Source: Clostridia bacterium (GTDB lineage: Bacteria > Bacillota > Clostridia > Oscillospirales > CAG-272). Taken from it: a stretch of 58,201 bases of DNA. Made by a program: the position numbers and the translations under genes. The stretch is taken from assembly GCA_017407225.1 (NCBI GenBank), contig JAFQWY010000334.1, positions 1 through 58,201 on the forward strand. The letters are read 5' to 3'. Shown one piece after another: positions 34,106 through 42,771 of this stretch (position 1 is its first letter; each line of letters begins with the position of its first letter). The notes below the pieces were generated by a model. That model did no database searches and was not told where the DNA came from. It saw only the letters and a list, made by a program, of their open reading frames with translations.

Positions 34106-36073
34106 ATGAAAACACCGTTTTTAGGATGCGCTTACTATCCCGAAGACTGGGATGAAAGCCAGATTCCCTACGACATTTCAAAAATGAAGGAAGCGGGCAT
34201 CACCTGTGCCAGAATCGGCGAATTCGCATGGCGCAAGATGGAGCCCGTCCGCGGTCAGTACGATTTTGAATGGCTGCATAAGGTTGTGGATGCTCTGCAC
34301 GAAGCTGGCATCGCCGTTGTGATGGGGACTCCCACTGCGACCCCGCCCATCTGGCTGTCCCGGAGATACCCCGATGTTCTGAATCTGGGTGACAACGGTC
34401 AGCGTGCCAACCACGGCGGACGGAGACACTGCTGCTCCTCCAATCCCCACTATCTGGAAGCATGCGATGCCATTGTTCACGCCATGGGTAAGGAATTCGG
34501 CTCCGATCCCGCTATCATCGGCTGGCAGCTGGACAACGAAATCTACACCGGAAACACCGGATGCGTCTGCGAATACTGCGTGGAAAAGTATCACCGGGAT
34601 CTGGAAAAGAAGTACGGCACCATCGAAAACCTGAACGCACAGTGGAACCTGAATCTGTTCAGCCAGGCCTACGACAGCTTTGACGAAATTCCCCCAGCAA
34701 TCCATGCATGGCACAATCCCCATCTGAGATACGAATGGTTTGCCGCACACTACGATGCGGACATCGCGTTCATGCATCGTCAGGCTGCGATTCTCAGACG
34801 ATACACCAAGGCTCCCATCGGTACCGACATGATGCCCGTCAACGGCATGGACTACGAAAAGATGAACGAGCCGCTGGATCTGGTGATGTTCAACCACTAC
34901 AATGTGCCCTCCAATCTGTGCGACGAAATCTTCTGGTTCAACTACCTCCGTCCCCTCAAGGACAGACCCTTCTGGAATACCGAAACCGCCACCACATGGA
35001 ACGGCTCCGTTGCCATTTCCCAGCATCTGAAGCCCGAAGGATGGTGCCGCCTCAACTCCTGGCTGCCCATCGTTCACGGCGGTGAATCCAATATGTACTG
35101 GCTGTGGAGACAGCACTGGGCAGGCCACGAGCTGGTTCACGGTTCCGTGCTCACTCCCGAAGGACGTCCCGTTCATGTATTCGGCGAAATCCAGCAGACC
35201 TCCCGGGAATTTGAAGCAGCTTCCGATTTTATCACCGGGACCAGGGTCAAGGCGGATGTTGCGCTCCATTATACCTCCAAGAGCTGGCAGCTGTTCCATC
35301 AGCAGCCCATCTTCGATCGTAACGACTATTCCTGGCAGGTACGCAAGATCCACCACGCCATCATGAAGGAAGGCGTTACCATTGACGTTGCGGGCGCACG
35401 GAAGGATCTGGACGGCTACAAGGTTCTCTTCTCCCCCCTGCAGATGACTCTGGAAGACGACGGCATGATGGAAAAGATCCGTGCATGGGTAGAAAACGGC
35501 GGCGTTTGGGTGGCAGGTCCTATGACCGACATCCGCAACTCCATCGGCGCACACTACACCGACCGCGCCATGGGTATGCTGGAAGATATGCTGGGCATCC
35601 GTCAGGATTACGCGGTTCCCACCGACGGTTCCTACCTCCGCGCCGCATGGAATGACGGGGAAGCACTGGAATGCCAGAGCTGGACAGAATGCTACACCAA
35701 TCTGAATGGCGGCGAAGCTCTTGCATCCGTCACCGGCGGTCATTCCGCACTGGTGGGCGAGACCGTTGTGGGCAGATACAAGGTCGGCAGGGGTGAAGTG
35801 ATCCTCTGCGGCACCCTCATGAACGACGAAGGACTCTCCAAGCTGATCCGGACCGCACTGGCTGACGCAGGTGTAACTCCTGTGAAGACCAGCGGAAACG
35901 TGGATGTTGTCTGCCGTGAAGGAGAAAAGAGCGGTATGATTCTCTGCGAAACCGCGTTCCGCGATGCATGGGTTGAGCTTCCCGGAAAAATGAAGAATGT
36001 TCTCACCGGCGAAGAAGCGGAAGGCAGAATCGAAATCAAGCCCTACGACGTGGTGGTTCTGGAAACCGTATAA
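34106..36073 (+). CDS. Beta-galactosidase, glycoside hydrolase family 42
   Basis: 655 residues, the usual GH42 length. The start FLGCAYYPEDWDESQIPYDI and the motif ARIGEFAWRKMEP are diagnostic. The acid/base glutamate is in GWQLDNEIYTGN and the nucleophile in FWNTETATTW. A cysteine cluster (CVCEYC) marks the GH42 zinc site. C-terminal to the barrel are the trimerisation (Rossmann-like) domain and a small beta domain. Cytoplasmic, probably acting on galacto- or arabino-oligosaccharides. AAGGAG is upstream of the ATG, and it forms an operon with the beta-helix gene. Confidence 0.95.
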   Translation: MKTPFLGCAYYPEDWDESQIPYDISKMKEAGITCARIGEFAWRKMEPVRGQYDFEWLHKVVDALHEAGIAVVMGTPTATPPIWLSRRYPDVLNLGDNGQRANHGGRRHCCSSNPHYLEACDAIVHAMGKEFGSDPAIIGWQLDNEIYTGNTGCVCEYCVEKYHRDLEKKYGTIENLNAQWNLNLFSQAYDSFDEIPPAIHAWHNPHLRYEWFAAHYDADIAFMHRQAAILRRYTKAPIGTDMMPVNGMDYEKMNEPLDLVMFNHYNVPSNLCDEIFWFNYLRPLKDRPFWNTETATTWNGSVAISQHLKPEGWCRLNSWLPIVHGGESNMYWLWRQHWAGHELVHGSVLTPEGRPVHVFGEIQQTSREFEAASDFITGTRVKADVALHYTSKSWQLFHQQPIFDRNDYSWQVRKIHHAIMKEGVTIDVAGARKDLDGYKVLFSPLQMTLEDDGMMEKIRAWVENGGVWVAGPMTDIRNSIGAHYTDRAMGMLEDMLGIRQDYAVPTDGSYLRAAWNDGEALECQSWTECYTNLNGGEALASVTGGHSALVGETVVGRYKVGRGEVILCGTLMNDEGLSKLIRTALADAGVTPVKTSGNVDVVCREGEKSGMILCETAFRDAWVELPGKMKNVLTGEEAEGRIEIKPYDVVVLETV

Positions 36074-36095
36074 ATCAAAAATATGAGGTACACAA

Positions 36096-36386
36096 ATGTA
36101 TTTTGAAGGATTTCTCATCAGTGTACTGACATTTTTAATCATCGGACTTTTTCATCCCATTGTTATCAAAGCGGAGTACTATTTCTCCAAAAAAATCTGG
36201 CCGGTATTCGCCGTTGTCGGGGCAGTTTTCATCGGACTGTCCCTGATGACGCCGTCCGTGCTGCTGAGTACAGTTCTCGGTGTGCTGGGAGCAAGCTCAC
36301 TCTGGAGCATCAAGGAACTGTACGAACAGGAAAACCGCGTGAAAAAAGGCTGGTTTCCGGCAAATCCCAAGCGGAAGGATAAATAA
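36096..36386 (+). CDS. DUF4491 family membrane protein
   Basis: 96 residues with three hydrophobic stretches. The sequence GLFHPIVIKAEYYFSKKIWP and the end LWSIKELYEQENRVKKGWFP are characteristic of DUF4491, a small membrane family of gut Firmicutes and Bacteroidetes with unknown function. It starts 22 bp after the GH42 gene and ends 2 bp before the next membrane protein. Confidence 0.9.
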   Translation: MYFEGFLISVLTFLIIGLFHPIVIKAEYYFSKKIWPVFAVVGAVFIGLSLMTPSVLLSTVLGVLGASSLWSIKELYEQENRVKKGWFPANPKRKDK

Positions 36387-36388
36387 CA

Positions 36389-37018
36389 ATGAACACAGGC
36401 GATATTCTGCCGATTCTGTTGCTTCTGACCGTGGCGGGGGAATTTACCGTTCCGTGGATGCTCCGGCACCGGTATCCGGGATACGACCCGAAAACCATGG
36501 TTATGAGTGTGCTGGGCAGTCCCGAAAGCCCGGTACGGGGGATTTACAATGCCTGGCTGATCTGGCTGGGGGTGATCCTTCTGTGCTCTGCGGCTGTGCT
36601 GTACAGTGACGTATCCGCAGAATATCCCGTATCCGGTTTGATTCGTTCCCTTCTTCTCGGGATATTTGCTGTCGGTGCCGGGATTCTCAGCGGTTTGTTC
36701 AGCGTGAATGAATCCCGTGAGAACATCACGGCGGCATCCCGGATCCACGGTGCAGGCTCGGCGCTGGGCTTTACGGCTCTTCTGTTCCTGCCTCTCACTG
36801 ACGGGATTCTGGCAGTGCTTCAGAAGAACGCCCGGATCGCAGTCCCCGATTTCACCGCATTTGCGGGAGCATTTCTGTTCTTTGTCCTGTTTATTCTCGG
36901 GGATAAAGAAGAATTCCGCCATACTGTGTGTGCGTGGGCGGGTTTATGGGAACGGATGACGCTGGCGTGCATGTACGTCCCGCTCTGTCTGCGAAGCATC
37001 GAATCATTGTTGAATTGA
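36389..37018 (+). CDS. DUF998-like multi-pass membrane protein
   Basis: 209 residues with six hydrophobic segments. The stretch YDPKTMVMSVLGSPESPVRG after the first segment, and the later SRIHGAGSALGF, match the DUF998 family of unknown function. It is closely spaced with the DUF4491 gene before it, and the threonine aldolase gene begins 8 bp after its stop. Confidence 0.78.
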   Translation: MNTGDILPILLLLTVAGEFTVPWMLRHRYPGYDPKTMVMSVLGSPESPVRGIYNAWLIWLGVILLCSAAVLYSDVSAEYPVSGLIRSLLLGIFAVGAGILSGLFSVNESRENITAASRIHGAGSALGFTALLFLPLTDGILAVLQKNARIAVPDFTAFAGAFLFFVLFILGDKEEFRHTVCAWAGLWERMTLACMYVPLCLRSIESLLN

Positions 37019-37026
37019 GGAAAACT

Positions 37027-38055
37027 ATGCTTTCATTTGAATGTGATTACAATACCGGCTGTCATCCGAAAGTGCTGGCGCGGCTCTGTGAAACCAATCT
37101 GACACCCATGCCCGGCTACGGCACCGATGAATTCTGTGAATCCGCAAAACGGAAGATTCTTGCCGCCTGCGGATGTCCCGATGGGGATGTGCAGTTTCTT
37201 GTGGGCGGTACCCAGACCAATGCTGTTGTGATTTCGTCACTGCTGCGGCGGTACGAAGGCGTGATTGCGGCGGATACCGGGCATATTGCCGTGCACGAAG
37301 CCGGGGCGATTGAGTACACGGGACACAAGGTTCTCGCCCTGCCCGAGCATGACGGGAAGATAGACCCGGCTGAACTGCGGAATTATCTCCGTACCTTCTA
37401 TGCCGATGCCAATCACGATCACTGCGTGTTCCCGGGAATGGTGTACATCTCCCATCCCACCGAATACGGTACCCTGTACACGAAATCCGAGCTGACCGCG
37501 CTTCATGAGATCTGCGGGGAGTACCGGATTCCCCTGTTCATGGACGGCGCACGGCTGGGCTACGGTCTGACAAGTCCGGAAACCGATGTGACTCTTGCCG
37601 ATATCGCCGCGCTGACCGATGTGTTCTATATCGGCGGCACCAAGGTGGGAGCGCTGTGCGGGGAAGCGGTGGTATTTCCCAAAAAAGCGCCGCCCCACTT
37701 CATCACCATGGTCAAGCAGCAGGGTGCGCTTCTGGCGAAAGGACGGCTTCTGGGCGTACAGTTTGATGCGCTGTTCACCGATGATCTGTACATGGAAATC
37801 AGCCGGCACGCCATCCGGATGACGGAGATGCTGAAAGAGCTGTTTCTCTCCCGGGGATACACGTTCTTCCGGCAGTCCCCCACCAATCAGCAGTTCATTG
37901 TTCTGAACGACGAGGAAGCGGCGCGCCTTGCCGAAAAAGTGCGGTACAGCTTCTGGGAGAGAGTGGATGACTGTCACATTGCGGTGCGCTTTGCGGCCGG
38001 CTGGTCCACGACGGAAGAAGATATCGCCGCACTGGCGGAAATACTGAGTGAATAA
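37027..38055 (+). CDS. ltaE: Low-specificity L-threonine aldolase-type PLP enzyme
   Basis: About 342 residues from ATG 37027 with AGGAAA upstream; the frame is open further 5' but overlaps the preceding gene. It is a fold-type I PLP enzyme with FLVGGTQTNAVVISSLL, HIAVHEAGAIEYTGHKV, MDGARLGYGL and the PLP lysine in YIGGTKVGALCGEA. The beta-eliminating-lyase/threonine aldolase family splits L-threonine or allo-threonine into glycine and acetaldehyde. It is the last gene of the run that starts at 32664 and ends at a hairpin terminator. Confidence 0.92.
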   Translation: MLSFECDYNTGCHPKVLARLCETNLTPMPGYGTDEFCESAKRKILAACGCPDGDVQFLVGGTQTNAVVISSLLRRYEGVIAADTGHIAVHEAGAIEYTGHKVLALPEHDGKIDPAELRNYLRTFYADANHDHCVFPGMVYISHPTEYGTLYTKSELTALHEICGEYRIPLFMDGARLGYGLTSPETDVTLADIAALTDVFYIGGTKVGALCGEAVVFPKKAPPHFITMVKQQGALLAKGRLLGVQFDALFTDDLYMEISRHAIRMTEMLKELFLSRGYTFFRQSPTNQQFIVLNDEEAARLAEKVRYSFWERVDDCHIAVRFAAGWSTTEEDIAALAEILSE

Positions 38056-38061
38056 CAAAAA

Positions 38062-38095
38062 GAAAATGCAGGATGACGGATCATTCTGCATTTTC
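38062..38095. terminator. Bidirectional terminator
   Basis: Stem AGAAAATGCAG / CTGCATTTTCT between the threonine aldolase and deacetylase genes, with A/T runs on both sides. Confidence 0.85.
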
Positions 38096-38100
38096 TGCGT

Positions 38101-38934
38101 TTATTTCAGTTTGACGGATGCGCCTGCGGGAACTTCCACTTCGTTGCCCTGGTAGTTGAGCCAGAGATGCTGTGCGGTGGGATTCTGCACGATATCGCCG
38201 GCTGCGCTCCAGATCAGGGAATCATATGCCTTCACATAGTTGTAGATTTCCATATTGGTGGCATACCACACATCGTCTCGGTTTCCTGCTTTTGCGGCGA
38301 ATTCCTCGATGATGTGCCAGTTGTTGTTGTCGTTGAATTCGTAGCTGTGTCCCCACAGATAGAACAGTCTGGGCGTCCGTGACCAGTAGTAGCCGCGCTG
38401 GTTGTCGGCGAGGAAGCTGTCCAGCAGATCCATGAGCCGGGGATTGTTGTGATGGCAGGTTGCGGGCATTCTCAGCCAGTCGGTGGGAATATCGAATTTT
38501 TCCGTGGAAACCGTGGTACGGGAGTAAGCGATGCCGCAGGTCGCCAGAATATTGACAACAGCATCGTCGAATCTGCCGTTAGCGTATGCCATACCCCGGA
38601 CGGGATGTCCCAGCATTGCTTCCAGATTCTTTCTGTCCTGCAGAACGTCGTCTGTAGCAATGGCGGAGTTGACCTCGGTGAGGCTCAGATGTTTAACGCC
38701 GTGCACCGCAACCTCATTGCCGGAGGGTTCGTACAGAGCCAGAATGTCTTCAGCGGTCAGGCGGCGTTCACCGGGATTTTTGCCGAACAGCCCGGAGTTG
38801 ATGTTGAAGGTGCCTTTCAGACCGTTCTTGGACATGATTTCGATCAGATCCCTGTCCCACTTCACGCCGTCGTCATAGGAGAGCGTCAGTGCTTTGGAGC
38901 GGAAATCGGGAAAACGAAGATAAACGTATTGCAT
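38101..38934 (-). CDS. Polysaccharide deacetylase family protein (NodB fold)
   Basis: About 277 residues from ATG 38934, preceded by AAAGGAG. The first NodB motif is ALTLSYDDGVKWD with the metal-binding aspartates, followed by GLKGTFNINSG, then EVAVHGVKHLSLTE (HxxxH-like) and GMAYANGRF. No signal peptide, so it is probably a cytoplasmic carbohydrate or amide hydrolase rather than a cell-wall enzyme. It has its own promoter at 38963-38991. Confidence 0.88.
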   Translation of the reverse strand: MQYVYLRFPDFRSKALTLSYDDGVKWDRDLIEIMSKNGLKGTFNINSGLFGKNPGERRLTAEDILALYEPSGNEVAVHGVKHLSLTEVNSAIATDDVLQDRKNLEAMLGHPVRGMAYANGRFDDAVVNILATCGIAYSRTTVSTEKFDIPTDWLRMPATCHHNNPRLMDLLDSFLADNQRGYYWSRTPRLFYLWGHSYEFNDNNNWHIIEEFAAKAGNRDDVWYATNMEIYNYVKAYDSLIWSAAGDIVQNPTAQHLWLNYQGNEVEVPAGASVKLK

Positions 38935-38962
38935 GGAGATGCTCCTTTCGCGTTTTTCTTTC

Positions 38963-38991
38963 ATTATACCGCAAACCCTCCGCTTTTTCAA
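38963..38991 (-). promoter_or_regulatory. Sigma-A promoter of the deacetylase gene
   Basis: On the minus strand TTGAAA (38986-38991), a 17-bp spacer and TATAAT (38963-38968). The -35 box overlaps the last codons of the broken xre gene. Confidence 0.82.
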
Positions 38992-40126
38992 TCATCTGAA
39001 AAAACTTTATGTGGGGATTGCAGCCTTTCGATTTCCCGTTTGGCCCAGTCGATGCATTCGCCGGATGTAACGCCGTAATCCCGATCCAGGGTCTGAATGA
39101 TGCATTCCCACATGGAAACGGCATCATCCGCACGGTTCATCTTTTCATACAGGAATGCTCGGGAATACAGAGAATCCATCCATTTGGGGGCAGGGGATTT
39201 TTCATAGGATTCTTCGTACATCCGCAGCGCTGTTTCATAATCTCCGATCTTTTCAAACCGTTCACCGCATTGGAAGAGCGTCCACGCATCCGATGCAAAT
39301 TCCCGAGCTGTATTCAGCCAGATATTGATTGCGCCCTCCTCGCTTCCTGCTGCCAGTTTCATATCACCGAGACACAGCCGATAATACGGGCGCGGTTCGG
39401 ATTTTGAGGATTTTTCAATCAGTGTACGCGCCTTATCAAACTGACGCTCGCGGATATATACGGTCAGCAGACTTTCGATGATGACATAATTTTTGGGATG
39501 ACTGGCTGCGAGAGGTTCCCAGAAACGGATCAGGCGATCGTATTCCCGGCGTTTTTCCCGTACAAGCCGCAGTTTGGCGTTCAGATCCGCATTCATCGGA
39601 TCCAGCAGAATTCCTTCCTCTGCCAGCAGTCCCTGCGCGAGTGAATCCCGGTTTTCGCGGTGGGCATACAGTTCAATGAGAAGGGAACGGGCATCCGTGC
39701 GGTGTTTGTCCTCACTGAGAACGCCGCGAAGATACCGCTCTGCCCAGACGAAATTTTCCGGTGAGATTGTGTGTTCGTCGCGGATCATGTTATAAATCCG
39801 TGTGAGATAATCGTCTTCATCCATGGAAAACAGGGTGTCCATGCTCACGCCGAAGTAAAGCGCGATTTTGGGAAGCAGAGCAATGTCCGGTGTTGTTGTG
39901 CCCGTATCACATAGCTAAAGATATATCAGCGAAGCGGAAGGTCGTGGGAGTTTCAGAAAACAGGCTGAAAGTACGCCGAAGTATGCCTGTCGGGGCATCC
40001 CGACCCCGTTTCCCATTTGGAAACCGCCTGAAAACCAACGCCGAGAACATTGGCCAGCTCCTCCTGAGTGATGCATTTTTCAACACGAAGCCGCCGGATT
40101 ACATTTCCGATGCTGAGATTCATCAT
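38988..40126 (-). pseudogene. XRE family regulator split by a repeat-element insertion
   Basis: The 5' part (40126 down to ~40005) encodes a full Cro/C1 helix-turn-helix (SIGNVIRRLRVEKCITQEEL, ANVLGVGFQAVSKWETG) after GGAGGT. The frame then enters the repeat element and stops at TGA 39953-39955. Beyond the element the protein resumes with TTTPDIALLPKIALYFGVSM and continues as a ~285-residue helical, TPR-like sequence to 38988. The intact neighbour at 29419-30540 shows the expected undisturbed join (SNWEHGGYPDIELLP). The downstream piece is open from 39848 (GTG) but has no ribosome site. Removing the element and one 5-bp duplicate restores the frame. Confidence 0.9.
39906..40004 (-). mobile_element. 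Copy C of the short repeat, inserted in the xre gene (MITE-like)
   Basis: About 99 bp flanked by the direct repeat CCCGT (39901-39905 and 40005-40009), which fits a 5-bp target duplication. On the minus strand it starts with the hairpin GTCGGG-ATGC-CCCGAC, then CAGGC, CTTCGGCGTACTT, ~20 variable bases, CCCACGACCTTCCGC and TTCGCTGA. It has no coding capacity and no terminal inverted repeat. It shares all fixed blocks with copies A and B; ~20 bp at its far end (about 39906-39925) are not shared. Confidence 0.82.
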
Positions 40127-40164
40127 GACCTCCGTTTGGTAATATTGTATCAGCTGATGGGATC

Positions 40165-40193
40165 ATTATAGCCCCTCCGGCGAGATTTTGCAA
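40165..40193 (-). promoter_or_regulatory. Sigma-A promoter of the broken xre gene
   Basis: On the minus strand TTGCAA (40188-40193), a 17-bp spacer and TATAAT (40165-40170). Confidence 0.75.
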
Positions 40194-40233
40194 TAACTGC
40201 GCCGGAGAAGCGAATCGCCGGACGGGAGAAATC

Positions 40234-40272
40234 AAAACACGACCGCAGGAAAGCTCCCGCAGCCGTGTTTGT
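40234..40272 (-). terminator. Terminator of spoVT
   Basis: Stem AAACACG / CGTGTTT with an imperfect G/C-rich inner part, ending on the minus strand in TTTTGATTT. Confidence 0.6.
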
Positions 40273-40282
40273 GTGACGGTAT

Positions 40283-40819
40283 TCAGTTTTCCAGCTGTTT
40301 TCCGAGGAATCCCGCGGCGGTCTGGATCAGTTTGGTTTCCATTTCACGGGGAACAGAGCTTTCACCGGTTCTGACGGACGCCACGCAGCCTGTGATGTCG
40401 CCTTCGGTGATGATGGGCATCAGACAGGAGATGGGCATGCCGCCTTCGATGACGGCGATGTCTTCGTTCCGTTCATCCGATATCCACAGCTGACGGGCTT
40501 CCATCAGATCTTCCGCTTCGGGGGTCAGCTTGCGGTCGGTGTATTCCCGTTTGGGAAGTCCCGCACAGGCGATTACAGCGTCCCGGTCGCAGATCACTAC
40601 TGAGAGGGAACAGGTTTTGTGAAGGGTTTCCGCATACTGGGCGGCGAAATTTGCCAGCTCCCCGATGGGGGAATATTTCTTGAAAATGACTTCACCCTCA
40701 CGGTCCGTGTAAATCTCCAGCGGGTCGCCTTCGCGGATACGCATGGTGCGTCGGATTTCCTTGGGGATCACCACTCTCCCAAGATCGTCAATGCGGCGTA
40801 CAATACCGGTTGCTTTCAT
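40283..40819 (-). CDS. spoVT: Stage V sporulation protein T (AbrB-type regulator)
   Basis: 178 residues, full family length. The swapped-hairpin AbrB domain is at residues 1-50 (KATGIVRRIDDLGRVVIPKE, IRRTMRIREGDPLEIY), followed by a GAF-like domain with KTCSLSVVICDRDAVIACAG and PISCLMPIITEGDITGCV. SpoVT controls forespore genes in Bacillus and Clostridium, so this organism, or its ancestor, forms spores. AAAGGAG precedes the ATG. Confidence 0.95.
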   Translation of the reverse strand: MKATGIVRRIDDLGRVVIPKEIRRTMRIREGDPLEIYTDREGEVIFKKYSPIGELANFAAQYAETLHKTCSLSVVICDRDAVIACAGLPKREYTDRKLTPEAEDLMEARQLWISDERNEDIAVIEGGMPISCLMPIITEGDITGCVASVRTGESSVPREMETKLIQTAAGFLGKQLEN

Positions 40820-40825
40820 ATATAA

Positions 40826-41273
40826 AATCTCCTTTGCTTAACAGAATTGCCAGCAGGGATAGTGTCTGCAGTTCCCGGGAAATTATGCGCGTTTTTATAT
40901 TTCCGACAGTGAATCATGCTGCAGGATCCGAGAATCGTTTTTGCGCCATGCTTGCCGTGCAGGATGAGATCCGAAAACGCGGTGAACCGAATAAAACGAA
41001 AGACCTGCACACTTCGGAACTGCCAGAGTTCCGGGGATGTGCCGTACCGGACTGCGGATCTCCTCGGTGGAGGTGTTGCAGTGAGCATATGCAGATATGC
41101 CAGTATGTCATTAGTTATTATTGTGCTTTATTGCAGTAGAATGTCACAAAATATGGGGTATATACATACAATGCTGACAGAATAACTAAAATAATAGAGT
41201 GCATAATAATTAAATCAGGACTTGACAAACAACAGGTTGTGTGGTATAATCGGTTTGGACACTAAATGTTGTT
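40826..41273. other. Gene-free stretch between spoVT and CRISPR array 1
   Basis: I see no convincing gene. The first ~270 bp have ordinary base composition; the last ~120 bp are A/T-rich and form the array leader. The segment from about 41160 (AATAACTAAA, then TCAGGACTTGACA) recurs upstream of array 2 at 47925-48018, with near-identity over its last ~60 bases. Confidence 0.7.
41222..41250 (+). promoter_or_regulatory. Leader promoter of CRISPR array 1
   Basis: TTGACA at 41222-41227, a 17-bp spacer containing ACAACAGGTTGT (a short dyad) and TATAAT at 41245-41250. Transcription would start ~15 bp before the first repeat. The same arrangement precedes array 2. Confidence 0.88.
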
Positions 41274-41434
41274 CTTTCCATACCTATATAAGAGATTGAT
41301 ACGCGACATCGTGTGCAAAATTAAAATCATCTGCACTTTCCATACCTATATAAGAGATTGATACACTGAAAGGTACGCCGGTTGCATGCTCACAGATTGC
41401 ATCGAGCTTTCCATACCTATATAAGAGATTGTAC
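41274..41434 (+). CRISPR. CRISPR array 1 (3 repeats, 2 spacers), type III
   Basis: Repeats of 29 nt at 41274-41302 and 41336-41364, each beginning CTTTCCATACC and ending GAGATTGATAC. A final 28-nt repeat at 41407-41434 ends GATTGTAC, having lost one base. Spacers are 33 nt (41303-41335) and 42 nt (41365-41406). The 3' end ATTGATAC would give an 8-nt crRNA tag close to the ATTGAAAC common in type III systems, so transcription runs with the leader promoter. A terminator follows. Confidence 0.95.
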
Positions 41435-41477
41435 AAAAACATCCTGCTGTCACACATGTGGCGGTAGGATGTTTTTT
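41435..41477 (+). terminator. Terminator after CRISPR array 1
   Basis: Stem AAAACATCCT / AGGATGTTTT with inner pairs and a run of six T. It separates array 1 from the cmr promoter. Confidence 0.88.
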
Positions 41478-41519
41478 GTCGGGATTCTTTCTGGTTTTCC
41501 ATATTTCTTCCATGCTTTA

Positions 41520-41556
41520 TTGACATAACTGTCCATTTGTGCTATAATATGTCCAT
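41520..41556 (+). promoter_or_regulatory. Sigma-A promoter of the cmr operon with direct repeats
   Basis: TTGACA at 41520-41525, a 17-bp spacer and TATAAT at 41543-41548. TGTCCAT occurs at 41530-41536 and 41550-41556, 20 bp apart and bracketing the -10 box, a possible repressor site. Confidence 0.85.
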
Positions 41557-41604
41557 AATAACCAGCTATTTCCTACATAAAATACAAAAAACAGGAGGGT
41601 GATT

Positions 41605-42765
41605 ATGAACAATACCTCTGTTGGATATGGCTTTCAGAAAAACTATCTTCTGAAAGCGCAGTCTCCCATGATTCATTTTCAGCATTCTGCGGAAGGAGCC
41701 TGTTTGCGTGCCACCGAAGTCAAGCCTAAGCTCGACCGTTTCCTCATACGGAAGTTCAGGCTGGAGAATATCGATTTCACCAAATGGAAGAGCACAAAGG
41801 AGCACGAAGCTCTCGATTACCGGATGTCGCTGAAAGCAGGTGCGGATCACCGCGGAACGCTGACCATCCGGGATTTTCCTATTTTTTACGGAAACATGGG
41901 TACCGGAGAGAGAAAGGAAATCGTTTTCCGCGACTGTTCGCTGACAATCACCTGCTTCAAGCCAGACCTGATGAAACAGATTGACCGATACATCGGGGAA
42001 TTCTTCATCGTTACCAATTTCGGCACCATGCAGGACAAAGGCTTCGGGTCTTTTCTTGTGGAGGGGAAGGACTCCTCTCCGGCAACTGTTTCCGAATGCC
42101 TCCGAAACGAATACAGCGCGCAGAAATGTTATACATTTTACGGCGGCGGTTCCGTTGATATCGCATTCAAGCGGATCAAGTCCGTGTATGCCCTGATCAA
42201 GTCCGGCATTAACCACGGAGGTTACAGCCGTTCGCTTCTGTTTGATTATATGCACTCCGAAGTCAGTGAAAACGGAAAGAAGATCAGCATTGGAAACGAA
42301 AAGGCGTGGCTGAAACAGCGGCGTATAGCTCCTGCTCTCGGTGAAACTAGGAATCAGCGCGACAGCTGCAGTTATTATGTCCGTGCACTGCTCGGTATCG
42401 GAGATCATGTGGAATTTTTGAACAGTACGACAGACCGTCGGGATAAAACCACCGTAACAATCAAAGAAGCTCCGCAGAACGGGAATGTTACGCTGGAACG
42501 CCTGCCTTCTCCCATCCTGTTCAAGGTTATCTCCGGAGATGTTTACTACGTCGGTCAGCGGATCCATCCGGATGTATACGACAAACGCTTCTATTTTGAA
42601 TCACCGATGGGACACGGCTATCTCAATACGCCGCCGCTTTCTCTTGTGAGAGAGGACTTCATCGACGATTTTCTTGATTATTGCCGCTATCGATTCGATG
42701 ATCCTGATGATTCTCCATTGGATCGTTTCCGGGATACACAGAATATCACAATTAAGGAGGTGTAA
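41605..42765 (+). CDS. cmr1: Type III-B CRISPR RAMP protein Cmr1-like (Cas7 group)
   Basis: About 386 residues from ATG 41605 with AGGAGGG at 41594-41599; a GTG at 41599 would overlap that site. The N-terminal ferredoxin-like strand YLLKAQSPMIHFQ leads into LRATEVKPKLDRFL, followed later by a glycine-rich loop TMQDKGFGSFLVEG as in RAMP-fold proteins. It is first in a six-gene series whose other members are recognisable as Cmr2 to Cmr6, which makes Cmr1 the natural assignment. In the Cmr complex Cmr1 sits near the 3' end of the crRNA and helps bind target RNA. Sequence similarity to characterised Cmr1 is weak by eye. Confidence 0.78.
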   Translation: MNNTSVGYGFQKNYLLKAQSPMIHFQHSAEGACLRATEVKPKLDRFLIRKFRLENIDFTKWKSTKEHEALDYRMSLKAGADHRGTLTIRDFPIFYGNMGTGERKEIVFRDCSLTITCFKPDLMKQIDRYIGEFFIVTNFGTMQDKGFGSFLVEGKDSSPATVSECLRNEYSAQKCYTFYGGGSVDIAFKRIKSVYALIKSGINHGGYSRSLLFDYMHSEVSENGKKISIGNEKAWLKQRRIAPALGETRNQRDSCSYYVRALLGIGDHVEFLNSTTDRRDKTTVTIKEAPQNGNVTLERLPSPILFKVISGDVYYVGQRIHPDVYDKRFYFESPMGHGYLNTPPLSLVREDFIDDFLDYCRYRFDDPDDSPLDRFRDTQNITIKEV

Positions 42766-42771
42766 CATCAA

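Noticed and set aside
34178..36142. 654-codon open frame antisense to the GH42 gene
   Set aside because: It mirrors the codon bias of the sense gene, has no ribosome site and encodes nothing recognisable. The same applies to other long antisense frames (127-1338, 10740-12161, 19693-21363, 25221-26855, 55151-57097).
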